Shown here: positions 34,521-47,500 of the stretch, one piece after another
Numbering within the stretch: position 1 is the stretch's first letter
How the letters are laid out: every line of letters starts with the position of its first letter
Notes under the pieces: model-generated
Told to the model about the DNA's origin: nothing
What the model saw: the letters and a program-made list of their open reading frames with translations, nothing else
Databases searched by the model: none
Assembly (NCBI GenBank): GCA_016946835.1
Contig: JACVTC010000035.1
Location: forward strand, 855,001-902,500
Direction: 5' to 3'
From: Neocallimastix lanati (nom. inval.)
Lineage: Eukaryota; Neocallimastigomycota; Neocallimastigomycetes; Neocallimastigales; Neocallimastigaceae
DNA length: 47,500 nucleotides
Program-made: the position numbers and the translations under genes

Positions 34521-35424
34521 TAATAAAAAAAAACTTTTTAATAAAAAATACTATTATTATCTATTAAATTGAAATATAAAAACAAAAAATAAAAAACATT
34601 AATAATTATATAATATATTAATTATAAAATGAATTAAAATATATATATATAATGATTTCAATAATACAATTAATCCATTGTGTAAAATGTATAGTAATCA
34701 ATCATTAATCATGAATAAATATATAAATTTAAAAAATATATTATATTGTTAGATGGGAAGATGTTTAATATTAAATAGTCTTAATATATTAGTATTATTA
34801 TTTTCTTCTTTGAAAGCAAAAAAAGAATTGTCATTATTAAGGAAAGGAGGAAATAAAATATTTAAAAATGAAATATTTATTATATTAGATAATTAATAAT
34901 AAATTATTTAAAATTAAATTTAAAATTTATTGTAGTATTAGGAAAATAAAGAAAATTTTTATTCATAAGACAATAAGAAATTCATTTGAATATATTTAAT
35001 AATATTAATAGTATATTAATATAAAATAATAATTATCTTTTTTTGATTAAAGTTTATATGTTATTTTTATTTTTTTTTTTTTTTTTTTATTTTTTTTTTT
35101 TTTAATTTTTAAATTTTTAAATTATATATTATTCCTCTAAACATAATATATTTTTTTATAATTTTGTATTACTAATTACTAATTATGATTTTTTATTTAA
35201 TTATATTTAATAATTATATATACTTCTATATATAATATATATCCTACTATGCAAATTTAATTGTCAAATTTGAAAATTTTAATTCAATACGAAATCATTG
35301 ATATATATTTCTATTAATCCATTAATTAATATTGATAATAAATTAAAATTTATAATTTAAATTATGATGCATGCTTAATTACATGCCTTTACCAAATATT
35401 AATTTTATATGTATAATAAAAGAG

Positions 35425-36003
35425 ATGACGGATAAAGATGAAAAAAATTACCATAGTGAAAGATCTTCACGAGATAAATTTAAGAAAGAAAGGGATGATT
35501 ATTCATCAAGAAGAGAGGATCATGATTACTATTCATCAAGAAGAAGAAGAGAAAGGAGTCATAGTTCTGGATTAAGTGATCATGAAGGTTATTATTATTA
35601 TTATTATTAATATTTTTTTATTTATTATATCTGAAATAATTTTTTTTTTTTAATTTTATTTTATTTTTGTAATTATTTTGTTAAAATTTTATTAATTAGT
35701 TTTATTATTATTATTTTATTTTAAAATATAAGTTATTAATTTGAGCATTTTACAAATAAAATATATTTATAAATTAATCAATTTATTAATAAATTTTTAT
35801 TATTATTATTTTGATATATATATATAATGATTAATAAATTTTACTAATTAAATTTTATCTATTATATTCTATTTTATTTCCTATATATTTATAATTATTA
35901 ATTTGAATATTTTTAAAATAAAATGTATTTATGATTAAAAAATGATTCATTAATTATAATAATTATGATAATAAAAATGATAAAACAAAAATGAACGAAT
36001 GAA

Positions 36004-36041
<38 letters not shown>

Positions 36042-37503
36042 GAACGAAGAAGTAAGAGAAGAAGATCCTCCTCACCAAGAGGAGGTGATCATTATATACC
36101 AAATTATAGTAGAGATGGTTATGACCCAGCTCCAAGATATCAGGGTAATTATAAATATCGTATTTTATTTAACATTTAATAATATATAAGTATCTATTAT
36201 TATAAATTTAATTTAATACTTAATAAAAATTAATTAAAAATAACAAAAGGAATAAGTTCAATTAAATTCAAAATGAAATTAATTATTAATTATTCATTAA
36301 ATATATATATATATTTTTTTAAATATATGGTATAAATTCTTTAATATTATAAATTAATAATTTTAAATTTTATTTCGTTAGATATGAATTCTAATATGAA
36401 TGGTATGATGAATATGCCATTCAATGGAAATTGGGGACAAGGTTCCCGGTAAATTTTAATAGTTTTATAAATTTATCATTTTTATTAGTAATAGTTATAT
36501 TTAATAATATTTTGATTTTCTTACTATATTATAAAGTATGTTACAAGATCCGAACAAACTTGATACACTAGTGAAATTTAAGTATTTTTCAGATTATTAT
36601 CATCAAAAGGAAAAGGATATGGACGATGAAGAACTCTCACGAAGATATACTATATATAAGGAAAATTTTACTCATAAGCAATCTCAAAAATTCTTTGAAG
36701 CACATAAAAAGGAGGAATGGTATATATATCTTATACAAATAAAACTATCATTAATATATATTAAAATAATTAGTTTATTTATAATTATAGATATATATTT
36801 TTATTTTTATTTTTATTTTTATTTTTATTTTTATTTTTGTTTTTATTTTTATTTTTATTTTATTTTTTTTTATTATTTGATAATTTGTTTATTATTAATT
36901 AATTTTTTTCTTACTATTATAGGTTTATAGACAAGTATCACCCAGAAGAATCTCTTGTATATCGTGAAGAATTAATAAAGAGAAAACAAAAGATGTATAT
37001 GGAATTTGTCGAGAAGTTAAAAAAAGGTGAGTATGATAATGTTAACTTTGATGAAGTGGAGAAAACTGTAGAAAGCGTAGAAGAGGCAAATACTGAAAAA
37101 AAAGATGAAAATGAAGATGCTAATGAAGATACTATGGAAACTGAAGTGGATAATGAAGAAAAGAAGAATATTAGTGAAGCAGAAGCATCAAAATCAAATA
37201 GATTATTTATAAAGAGTATACCACCAAATGTTAAAAGGAAGGATTTAATTAATGTAATAATAAAATTAAAATAGCTTTCTTATTAAATTATAATATTTTT
37301 TTTTTTCAATGTTAAAAGATTTTAATATTTTATTATTTATATAATAAAATATTTTTTAATAGTTATGTTCCAGTTTTGAGGGATTTGATTATCTTGCTAT
37401 TAGTGATCCAAATCCTCAGAAAAAGTTCCATCGTTTAGGTTGGATCGTTTTTAAAGAAGGCACTAATATTAAAGAAGCTTATGAAAAGTTTAATAATGCA
37501 AAG

Positions 37504-37534
<31 letters not shown>

Positions 37535-37906
37535 TTATATATCCTCATAATAATAACTGATATATATATATATTATATTTAACGAAATATTAATAATATA
37601 TATGATATAAAGATTGATGACTTTGTATTTCATCTTGCATATCATCAAAATCTTCCAACAAGAAGTAAAACAGTTCCAGAAATTTTTTCAACTATGGAAA
37701 GATTGAAACATGATTTAGAACAAGCAAAGAATTTATCATTAGCATTAGATAGAGAAGTTGGTCTAGATAAATTAGAAAGTAAAGGAAGTGAAGTTTTACA
37801 AGAGAAAATTGAAGAATTTAATAATAATGAAGAATATGATGAAATTAAAAAGGTAATTATTATATAGTAATAAATATAATGTTGATTATTAAATATATAT
37901 ATACTA

Positions 37907-37940
<34 letters not shown>

Positions 37941-39652
37941 GTATATAAAGTAAAAAGTACAAATTTAATAAAGTATATAAAAAGTATAGTTTAAATAAAA
38001 AGTATACAATTGGTAAAATTATAATAAAGTAGAATAAAATAATTTAATTTGAAAGTAAAACATTGAATAAAGTTAAATGAAATAAAATTAAAAAAATAAA
38101 ATAAAATAAATTTAAATAAATAAATCAATATATATATATTGATTAAAATAAAATAAATAATTTTAAATTTAAATAAATATATATATAGTTTTTCTAAAAT
38201 AAAAAAAAAAAATTTATTATAATTTAAAATAGATAAAGAAAGAATTAGATTTATATATTGAATATCTTCATAGAGTCCATCTATTTTGTTATTACAATGC
38301 TACAGAAGCTGAAAGTACAGAAGATTATGATCGTAAATGTCCTGTGTTATATAGAGAATTATCAAAAGCCTCAGAAATAGCAACCAATACCACTGAAAAT
38401 AGTAGTCCTGAAAAAGAAGGTGGAGTAGAAAATAAAGATAAAATATGTGAAAGAATAGATCATAAGATAAATATGAGAATGAATAGACCAAAAAGTTCTG
38501 AAGATTTTGAAAAAATTGGTGGAAGAAATGTTGAAAATGAAATTGATAAATTTGCTGCAAGATATGTTAATAAGGTAGATGAAGGAAAATACAGATGTAA
38601 AATATGTTCAAAATTATTTAAAGGTGAACTCTTTGTGAAGAAACATATTAAAAGTAAACATACAGATTTAATAGAACCAATAAAATTGGAAGTTGATTTC
38701 TTTAATAATTACGCCCAAGATATCCAAAAAATTACAGGTATTTTCCCAACTTCCATGAATCAAAATCCATTGGGAATAAATATGGGATTAAATGGTTCAA
38801 TGAGAATGATGATGCCACAAATGATAAATCAAAATATGCCATGGATAGTACCTACTATGGTACCACCTATGGGTTTAGGAGGTGTTAATGTTATGTCACA
38901 AATGAAACGTAATGGTAATTATATGGGAGGTAATTTTTATCGTGGTACTACTCGCGGTAGTTTAAATAAAAAATCATTAAATTCTATTAAAAAGGATGAT
39001 AAAAAGTAAGTTTTAATTTTATTTTATTTTATTTTATTTTATTTTATTTTTTTTTTTTAAAAAATATTATTAATATATTTAGTATAGATATAGTTTTTGT
39101 TATTCTATTTTCATTTAAAATATTATTAAATTTTATAATATATATATATATTTTATATTTATAAAAAAAAAATTATCTTTATTAAATATAATTTTCATAA
39201 TAATATATATTTTTTGTATTTTTAATTTTTTTTTTTCCTTTTAATTGAATTTTAAATAATTTAAAAAACCTTAATATTTAATTATTAAAATTAATTAATT
39301 TTATTTTATTTTAAATAATTTATTATATATATATTTTTATATTGCTTTGTTTTTTTCAATTATTGCTTAACAATTTATTATTAATCAAATTCCATTGAAA
39401 TAACAAAAAAAAAAAAAAAAAATCAACTAAACAAATTTTATTTTATTTTATTTATTTATTTATTTATTTATTATTTTTTTTTTAATTTTTTTTATTTTAA
39501 ACTATACAAATTTTTATTTATTTATTTATATTTATTTATTTTATTTTATTTTATTTTAACAATATAGATACCCTAAAGATCCAAGAGAACTTCGTAGTTA
39601 TGTTGATCTTGATGCTCCAGTAGAAGGAGATATAGATATAAATTACGATTAA
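35425..39652 (+). CDS. ARS2: ARS2/SERRATE homologue, nuclear RNA-processing factor
   Basis: Nine exons: 35425-35587, 36043-36144, 36382-36448, 36537-36719, 36923-37253, 37363-37503, 37613-37852, 38233-39005 and 39568-39652. They total 2,085 nt (694 residues), and all junctions keep phase. The start is the ATG of MTDKDEKN; an upstream in-frame ATG at 35371 would add 18 atypical residues. Order: an RS/RD-rich N-terminus (SRRRRERSHSS, RRSKRRRSSSPRGG); the SERRATE/ARS2 N-terminal helical domain (LDTLVKFKYFSDYY ... HPEESLVYREEL, about 112-200); an acidic stretch; an RRM-like fold (RLFIKSIPPNVKRKDL ... HRLGWIVFKEG, about 264-345); the EYLHRVHLFCYY helix; a C2H2 finger (YRCKICSKLFKGELFVKKH, about 529-552) followed by EVDFFNNY; and the conserved C-terminal peptide RSYVDLDAP. 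In other eukaryotes ARS2 links the cap-binding complex to RNA maturation or decay. Confidence 0.95.
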
Positions 39653-40201
39653 TTTAAAGAAGAAAAAAAAAATAGATCATCCTAAGGAACTATCTTTTTT
39701 TTTTTTTTTTTTCTATTTCTATTTTTATTATTTTTTTTATATAATTATTTTCTTTAGTATTTAATTAGGTATTTATAATAAAAATTTTTTTTTATTATAT
39801 ATTTTTAAGATATAGGATAATGAAAAAAAAAGAAAAAAAAAATTTTTTTTAATATTTATTATTAAAGTGATATAAATAAATAAATAAATTAAATAGTATA
39901 TATATATAATATTATTTTTAGTAATACAAATATTTAATTTATATAATATTTAAAAAATATATAAAAATAAAATAAAATATTAAAATAACGTATTAAAAAA
40001 TAATAATGTATTGTAATATTAATACAAAATTTTAAAATTTTAAAATATTACAATTATTTTTAATTTTTTTTTTTTTATAATGATATTATTTATTTATTTA
40101 TTTTTTTTAATATTTTTATTTTATTTTTAATAATATTATTATTCATTATTATTCATTATTCATTATTATTAATTTTTCATTATTTTTAAAAAATTTAAAC
40201 T

Positions 40202-40234
<33 letters not shown>

Positions 40235-42905
40235 ACCAAAGAAAAAAAAAAAAGAAATATTCAAAAATTTTTAAATCGGATAATTTATTAATGCTTTATT
40301 TATTTTCTAATTTTTTTTATTTTTATTCATAATAAAAATAATAATAATAATTATAATAATAATCATTATTTATAGTAAATAATAAAATGAAATAAAATAT
40401 AATTAAGGATTATCTTAAGATGTACATAAAACTATAAATAAATAAATAAATATAATAAAGACAATATAAAATTTATTTTTATTTTTATTTTATATATATA
40501 TATATATTTATTTTTTTTTTTTAGCATAGTTTTTTTTTTTTTTTTATTTAAATATATATATATGTATTTTATATATTTAAAAATAATAAATAATAAATAA
40601 ACAAATAAATAAGTAAAAATAAATAAATAAAAAAAAAAAAAAAAAAGAACAAAATCACCCTATTATTTCTTTAATAATAATTTATATATGTATTAGTAAT
40701 AGAATTAAATAAAATTATAAATAAACTAAACTTTAAAATTTATTTCATAAACTTGTTCTGTTCTGTTAATTAATATTTAATAAGTCAAATTTTTTCAAAT
40801 TTTTTTACTAAGTTTGATAAGCATTTAAATTTAAATTAATATATGTAATATATGTAACATGATATTAAAAATAAAGAAATCAATAAAATATATTAAAATC
40901 AATATAATTTATAAATAATTTAATATATTATGTAATATATTAAATTATTACTATTAAATATAAATCAATTAATAATATAAATATGTTAATTAACTATCAA
41001 TGATTTGATGCAAAAAAAAAAAAAAAAATTTACCTTATTTTAATATATATAAAGAATCTTTTAATTTAATAAGAAAAAAAAATGTACATTAAAATGAACT
41101 GTATAAACTTAAAAAAATTATTTTATAATATATTAAAGTATAATATAATATAATATAATATAATATAATATAATATAATATAATATAATATAATATAATA
41201 TAATATAATATAATATAATATAATATAATATAATATAATATAATATAATATAATATAATATAATATAATATAATATAATATAATATAATATAATATAATA
41301 TAATATAATATAATATAATATAATATAATATAATATAATATAATATAATATAATATAATATAATATAATATAATATAATATAAATATATTTTAAAATACA
41401 TTAAATTATAATTTAATATATATATATTTAATTTTATTTAATTTTAGAATATATTAAAGTGTATTAAAATATAATATAAATTATAAATATAATTTTATTA
41501 ATCTTTAAAGTACTATATATTAAAAATATATGGTAAAATTAATATAAATATACTACATTGGCTTTTATGAACAATTATATTTTTAATATTTTGATAGTAT
41601 GGTATAATTTATTGATTATTATATCTTCATATAAGTAATATATACATACTTGTTAATTATTGACTTTATTTTTTTTTTTTTATAACTAATTTTTTATTTT
41701 TTTATTTTTGGAATATATTTATACTGTAATCATATTATATGAACATATTTTATTTTTAATATAAAAATATTAATTTTACCAGAATTTTTTAAATAAATAA
41801 ATAATTAAAGATCTATTTTACCAAAAAAATTGACTTAACCTTTTAAATATTGGTATAATTATGAAATTTTTTATCTATAAATATAAATATAAAAACATTA
41901 ACCAATTTTTTTTTTTTTAATCTATGGATATAATAGTAATAATTAAATAAAGAAATTATGGAATGATAATATATTAATAATAAATTTTTAATTATTGACT
42001 TATCCGTTTATTATTATTATTTTTTTTTCTTAACATCATTTTTTTTTTTTTGCTAATCTTTCATTCATTAAAACTTAGCATAAAATATATTTCAAAGATC
42101 TGTATAATTATTATTATTATAAGCTCTTATTTTATTACTTTAAATTAATATTATTTGTTTTACTTTTTCTTTGATTATTATTACAAAATTTTTTATAAAA
42201 TATATATATATATTTTTTAATATTATTTATTTATTTATATATTTATTTATTAGATTTATAATTTATTTTTTTATATATATAATAATAATCCATAATAATA
42301 ATAATAATAATAAAAAAGCATTTTTTTTTTTTTTTTGTAATATACAATATAATATACAATATTATAAAATAATTATAAAATAAGTAAATTTATTAATAAT
42401 TATTTTATTAACTAAAAAAACAAAAGTAAAAAAATATTTAATAAATTTATTGTTAAGTTTTTTTACTTTTCATGTTTTTTAATTCTAATATATAGAAATA
42501 TAATATGAATATTATTTGAAATATATTATCTATTTATTTTTAAACTATTTAGATGAATTTAATTTCTATAAATATTTAATTATATTTTTAATTTAATAAC
42601 TTTATTAATTATAATTTATTATATATTTAATAATTTATTAATAATTGAATAATAAAGTTTTTATAAATATTTGTATTGAGAATGATAATGATATCTTTAA
42701 TAATTCTTTTTTATATATATATATGTAATATATTTATTTTAAATTATTTAAATATATATATTTTATTATTAGTTATGTTTATATATTAAATATCTATATT
42801 AGAATATTAATTTTCTTTTTATTCATTCATTATCAATATTAATGATATTAACATTTTTTTTATATGTATATTTTTTTTAAATATTTATAAATAATATATA
42901 TGTAT

Positions 42906-42953
<48 letters not shown>

Positions 42954-43680
42954 TCTCTATTATATTTTCCCTGAACTCTAAATTTATGCTATAAAAGAAT
43001 ATTTAAAATATTAAAAGTTAATATCCTATTTAAGTTATTTACTTTTATGTGCTTTTATTTTTGTATTAATATATTAAATGATTACTAATGGTTTTATTCT
43101 AATATTATAATAAAAAAGTAAATAAAAATAAATATATTTACATATGTTTTTTTTTATAAATTATAAATTATATATATAAATAAATACTTAACCTTTTTTT
43201 TTTTATTTTTTAAAAAAATTAAAATACAAATATTAATAGAATTATTAAATAATTTAAATAAAAATAAAAATAAAAATAAAAAGATATATCAGAAATATAT
43301 ATATATATATATATTAAAAATAGAAATTGAAAAGTTTAAATAATTTTTAATTCTTCACTAATTTTATTATTTAATAATTTATGAAACTAGTTTTTTTTTT
43401 TTTTTTTTTTTTTCTCTTTTTTGATGCAAAAGTCAATTTATCAATTATAAATCCAATATTGAAAAAATATTTAAACAGAATTCAAATTAAATTAGTAATA
43501 AAAATAAATCAAATAATAATAGCAATAATAATATTTAAAAATATAACGATTTAAAATTTTTTTAAACTTTGGAGAATAATAGACAATTTAAAAGTAAAAA
43601 TTTAATTTGCTCAATTCTATTTTGAAGATTTGACTACATTTGTTATTGAAAATAATTATTTCTTAGAAATTGAAAATAAA
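39653..43680. other. AT-rich intergenic region
   Basis: No gene is supported between ARS2 and the zinc-finger gene. It contains A/T homopolymers (40203-40231; T run 42909-42950; 43390-43412) and a pentanucleotide satellite. The last several hundred bases should include the promoter and leader of the gene at 43681. Confidence 0.7.
41139..41382. repeat. (TATAA)n pentanucleotide satellite
   Basis: About 49 perfect TATAA units without interruption. The open frame of IILYY repeats on the minus strand is a by-product. Confidence 0.95.
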
Positions 43681-44397
43681 ATGGAATTCATGCATTATGA
43701 TGAGGGATCTGATTCTCATAATGTAATCTTAAAAAAAGATGAACAGATATTTGAAGTGGATAATAGTAACTATGAAAAAAGATATAATAATAAAAATGAG
43801 TATAATAATGTAAATTCTAATCAGAATTATAATGAAATTACAAGGTATTCATTAAATACAAGAATAAATCAAAATTCAGATTATTCCAATGATATTAAAA
43901 TTAAATATAATTATCATAAATATATGAAAAAATATAATAAATATTATGAAGAAAATGAAAATGTTCCACAATTTGAAGATTATAATAGGAATATTTTAAA
44001 AGTAAGAGAAAATCAATATAAAAGACATCTAAACGAAAATGAAGAAGTTCCTGAATATGAATTTTCTTCTCCAAAAAATTATAATATGACTCAACATAGT
44101 TTTAAAAATAATCATAATAATATTAATGATGAAAATGATTATTATTATGAAAAAAGTACAAGTAATAAATATGAAAATAGTAAAATAAAAAATAACTTTA
44201 ATATTAATAATAGTACTAATGATATTAATAATAATCATTATAGTAATAATGTAAATATTAGTTCTAATGATAATAATGACAATGGTTATAATTATAGTAA
44301 ATATAATTATAATTCAGGATATAACAATGATAATCATAATAATAGAGTTTCTAATTATGAAAACAACGGCTTTAATGATTCTATGGGAAATGATATG

Positions 44398-44440
<43 letters not shown>

Positions 44441-45349
44441 TCTATAATCAGAAACAAGATTCTTTTCAAACAAAATTTGTTTTTCAAAAAAAGAATTCTA
44501 GAGAATATCCAGTTGTAAATAATAATAATAATAATAATAATAATATTAGTAGTATAAGAAACGTTAATAATAATATTGGAAATGAAAATTCTAATAACAA
44601 AAATAGGAATAATGATAATACATATAATTATGATAATAGAAATAATAATAACAAAAATAGGAATAATGATAATACATATAATTATGATAATAGAAATAAT
44701 AATAACAAAAATAATAATATTATGTCTTTCAATAATAAAAATAATTATCAAATCAATTATGATAGGCATCATTTACGTTATCTCAATGATGCATCATATA
44801 ATGATGATGATGATATTGAAGATTATAATAAAAATAAAAATAAATATGGTAATAATAGTAATAGTAATAAAAATAATAAATTTAATAATAATGATAATAA
44901 AAATTATTATTATAATGATTTTAATAATTCTTATCAAAATAAACCATATTTCAATTTAAATAAAAATGATAATAAATTAAATAAAGATGAAAATAGTAGA
45001 AATAATAATGATAGAGGAAATAATAATGGAAATAATAAAAGTAATTTGCAATTACCATCCATAGTAGCGCTTGAGCAACAATTGTCAATGTATCAAATAA
45101 TTAATAAAGTGAATAAAGAGTATCTTAAAAATGATGTGTCTTTTGATAAAAATAATAAAAAATTACAGGAAATGCAATTTGGAAGAAATAATTCATCATC
45201 CTTTCAATATACAAATTCTATCCAGGATAAAGATGCAATAAAGAATAGTAGTACATCTTTAACTAATTCATTTAACGATAAAATTCATGATATATCATTA
45301 TCAAGCAATATCTCAGATTCAAATATCAATTCTATTCGTTCTACAATCT

Positions 45350-45404
<55 letters not shown>

Positions 45405-46204
45405 CAATAATGTAATAAAATTACCATCTTTAACTCAAACATTATCAATGGGTTCCATTTCTATTATAGATAAATATAATTTAACACCGGTTATAAAAGA
45501 AAAAGGTATTGATGAAAGTAAAAAGGGAATTAACTGTTTAAAGCAAATGATAAAAGAAATTTCTCAAAAGAATTCAAAAAATACTGTTGCAACAATTGAT
45601 TTATTTAATACAGAAAGAGGTGAAATTATAAAAGAAAATTCATCATCTGTAATGAGAGTTTCAGCCCTTCTAAATGATAATACGACAGATATTAAATATC
45701 AAAAGACCAGTAATAATAGTAATAGAAATATTAACGATATCATAGATGATGAGGGAGGACGTAAAAGAAAGAGAGGAAAGTCGTCAAGAACATTAGATAA
45801 AAAAGTAAAGGTTGAATATATTATTAATAATGCTATAAAGGAAAAAGGTAAAAATTTTATGCTTTTTTTTTTTTTTTTTTATTTTATTGTTTTTTTTTTT
45901 TTAAAAAAATTTTATTATTTTTTAAAATTGAAAATATAGTATTTTATGTTTTTAAAATTTTTTATTTTAAAATGAATTTTTAATTATAATCAATAGTTTA
46001 AAATTTAAATTTTATGTATTTTTGAATTATTATCCGAAATTGTCGCATAATTTTTTTTATAATTAATACATTCCAATTATCCAATTATATTGATTTAAAA
46101 TAATACGTTACAATATACATTAAACTTTTTATATTGATATAATAAATAAATAAATAATAAATAAATAATAATAATAAATAATAAATAATAAATTAATAAA
46201 TAAA

Positions 46205-46235
<31 letters not shown>

Positions 46236-47500
46236 TAAAATAATAATAATAATAATTAATAAAACATAAACTAATGAATAAATTATTATATTAATATTAT
46301 GCAGATAATAAAAACAATACTTTTATTCCAATTAATACTATTAATGATTATCAAAAACAAATAACAAATTCATATTCTATTAATACTAATAGTAACAACG
46401 ATATTAATAATCAATCATATGTAGGACAAAATCATAATACCAATGCAATAGGTATAAATAATATTCAATTTAATATTGGCAACAATAATAACATTATTAA
46501 TAAAAATAAATATGATAATTCTAATAATATGAATCAATATAATTCATATAATTATAGTAGTAAGTGAAATAAATTAAAATATATATTTTCTACATATAAT
46601 TTTTATTTCAATTTTTTTTTTATTATAATTATTTTATATTTTTTATTATGTTTTTTTATTTTATTTTTATAATATTTTATTTTTTTATTATTATATATAT
46701 ATATATTTTTTATAATATTTTATTATTATTTTTTTTATTTTATTATGTAATTAATTTTTTGTCATTAAATTTAAAAATAATTAACAATTATTAAACTTTT
46801 TTTTTTTTTTTTTTCTATTTAAATTTACAATAGATAACAATTTGAATTCCAATAATATATTTAATAATAATAATATTAATAATATTAATAATCAAGGTTT
46901 AAATTCCAATGCTAATGATAATAAAATAATAGATTTTAGACAAGTAGTATTGGGAAATGAAAATAATACAAAAAATAATGATGTAAAAAATGAAAATGAT
47001 GAAAGTTTTTATCGTAAAGATCATGTTAAAGTAGTTATTATTGAAACAAAAAATAAACAATGTAAAAAGAAATTTTATGTTTGTGATTTTCCAGGATGTG
47101 GACGTGAATTTTCTAGAAGATTTAATCTAAAAATGCATCAAGCAATTCATAATCCTAAAAGAGAAAGACCTTTTATATGTGATAAATGTGGTAAATCGTT
47201 CTGTCGTATTTATGAATTAAGAAGACATGAAGTAGTTCATTCTAAAGAAAGGAAATTTGTTTGTGAATATTGTAATCAAAAATTTTCAAGGAAAGATCCA
47301 TTACTGTAAGTATTCATTTGAATTTATATATAATATCAATTATCGCAATTTCGTATATTTATTAATATTTTAATAAAATTTCGTATTATTATATATTAAT
47401 TTAATTAGCCGCCACTTAGCTAAACGTTGTAAAATATTATTAAGCAAAAGCAATGAAAATTCTGAATTAAATAAAAATAATGAAAATTTATTAAATAATA
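43681..47500 (+). CDS. Asn-rich C2H2 zinc-finger transcription factor (partial at right edge)
   Basis: Exons: 43681-45847, 46305-46559, 46834-47305 and 47409-47500 (runs off the window). Introns are GT...AG and phases match. The first in-frame ATG is at 43681, since an in-frame TAA lies upstream near 43602. The first about 880 residues are low-complexity, dominated by Asn encoded almost only by AAT, with pure runs at about 44400-44440, 44520-44545 and 45351-45403. Short ordered islands stand out: LQLPSIVALEQQLSM and LPSLTQTLSMGSI. A basic cluster GGRKRKRGKSS (about 45755) is a likely nuclear signal. Three adjacent fingers follow from residue about 889: YVCDFPGCGREFSRRFNLKM, FICDKCGKSFCRIYELRRHE and FVCEYCNQKFSRKDPLLRHL. 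The last ends in Cys (KRC), a C2HC form. The finger set resembles the fungal Crz1/Prz1 type (recalled), but no calcineurin-docking motif was evident. Confidence 0.88.
44596..44703 (+). repeat. Exact 54-bp coding duplication (18 aa x2)
   Basis: Two identical consecutive 54-bp units (44596-44649 and 44650-44703) encode NKNRNNDNTYNYDNRNNN, with the start of a third unit after them. Perfect identity indicates a very recent in-frame duplication in the Asn-rich region. Confidence 0.95.

Larger units (their letters stand above)
33334..35424. other. Simple-repeat-rich intergenic region
   Basis: No gene recognised. Holds a 35-bp tandem duplication (33590-33659), (TAAAA)n, an AAT/ATT inverted pair, (AAAT)n and T runs, then the ARS2 promoter region. 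Confidence 0.7.

Noticed and set aside
41123-41401. Open frame of IILYY repeats
   Set aside because: Translation of the (TATAA)n satellite.
44314-44772. Ile-rich frames on both strands within the transcription-factor gene
   Set aside because: Alternate-frame translations of AAT microsatellites inside the Asn-rich exon.
1-47500. Dictyostelid origin (AT-rich with polyasparagine)
   Set aside because: The HDEL-ending BiP, fungal-looking ankyrin protein and AAT-type runs fit a gut fungus better. Not formally excluded without a database search.

Overview
The window is eukaryotic and extremely AT-rich. It has spliced genes with short GT...AG introns, long homopolymer runs, AAT-encoded polyasparagine tracts and many micro/minisatellites. 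The BiP chaperone ends in HDEL. Together with a secreted expansin-like protein and an ARS2/SERRATE homologue, this suggests a fungus, most likely an anaerobic gut fungus (Neocallimastigomycota). That assignment is inference from composition and gene content. No rRNA, tRNA, CRISPR array or bacterial-type operon was recognised by eye.

Host genes, in order: (1) 1-2877, minus, the 5' part of an ankyrin-repeat protein with a long Ser/Pro- and Arg-Ser-rich tail, five exons visible and running off the left edge; (2) 15735-17723, minus, intronless ER Hsp70 BiP/Kar2; (3) 32167-33333, plus, a secreted and probably GPI-anchored expansin-like (double-psi beta-barrel) protein, three exons; (4) 35425-39652, plus, the RNA-processing factor ARS2/SERRATE, nine exons; (5) 43681-47500, plus, an Asn-rich C2H2 zinc-finger transcription factor, four exons visible and running off the right edge. 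These genes work in unrelated processes and do not form a functional cluster.

Mobile DNA fills much of the rest. About 5.7-15.2 kb is a head-to-tail, nested graveyard of 5'-truncated non-LTR retrotransposons (LINEs), all on the minus strand. Reverse transcriptase (RT) fragments, C-terminal zinc knuckles and poly(A) tails (poly-T on the plus strand) are visible. Two insertions keep perfect target-site duplications (13 and 14 nt). About 25.5-27.1 kb is a decayed Ty1/copia gag-pol relic. A 1,367-bp element at 29046-30412 has terminal inverted repeats, a perfect 9-bp target-site duplication and a degenerate FLYWCH-type zinc finger, which together point to a Mutator-like DNA transposon. A second FLYWCH fragment, broken by a 36-nt perfect palindrome, lies at 22.3-22.5 kb. 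A 142-bp SINE-like retro-insertion with a 12-nt target-site duplication lies at 30708-30849.

The remaining intergenic DNA (2.9-5.7, 17.7-22.3, 30.9-32.1, 33.3-35.4 and 39.7-43.7 kb) is nearly pure A/T with simple repeats. The largest are a heptanucleotide minisatellite (20.9-21.5 kb) and a pentanucleotide satellite (41.1-41.4 kb).
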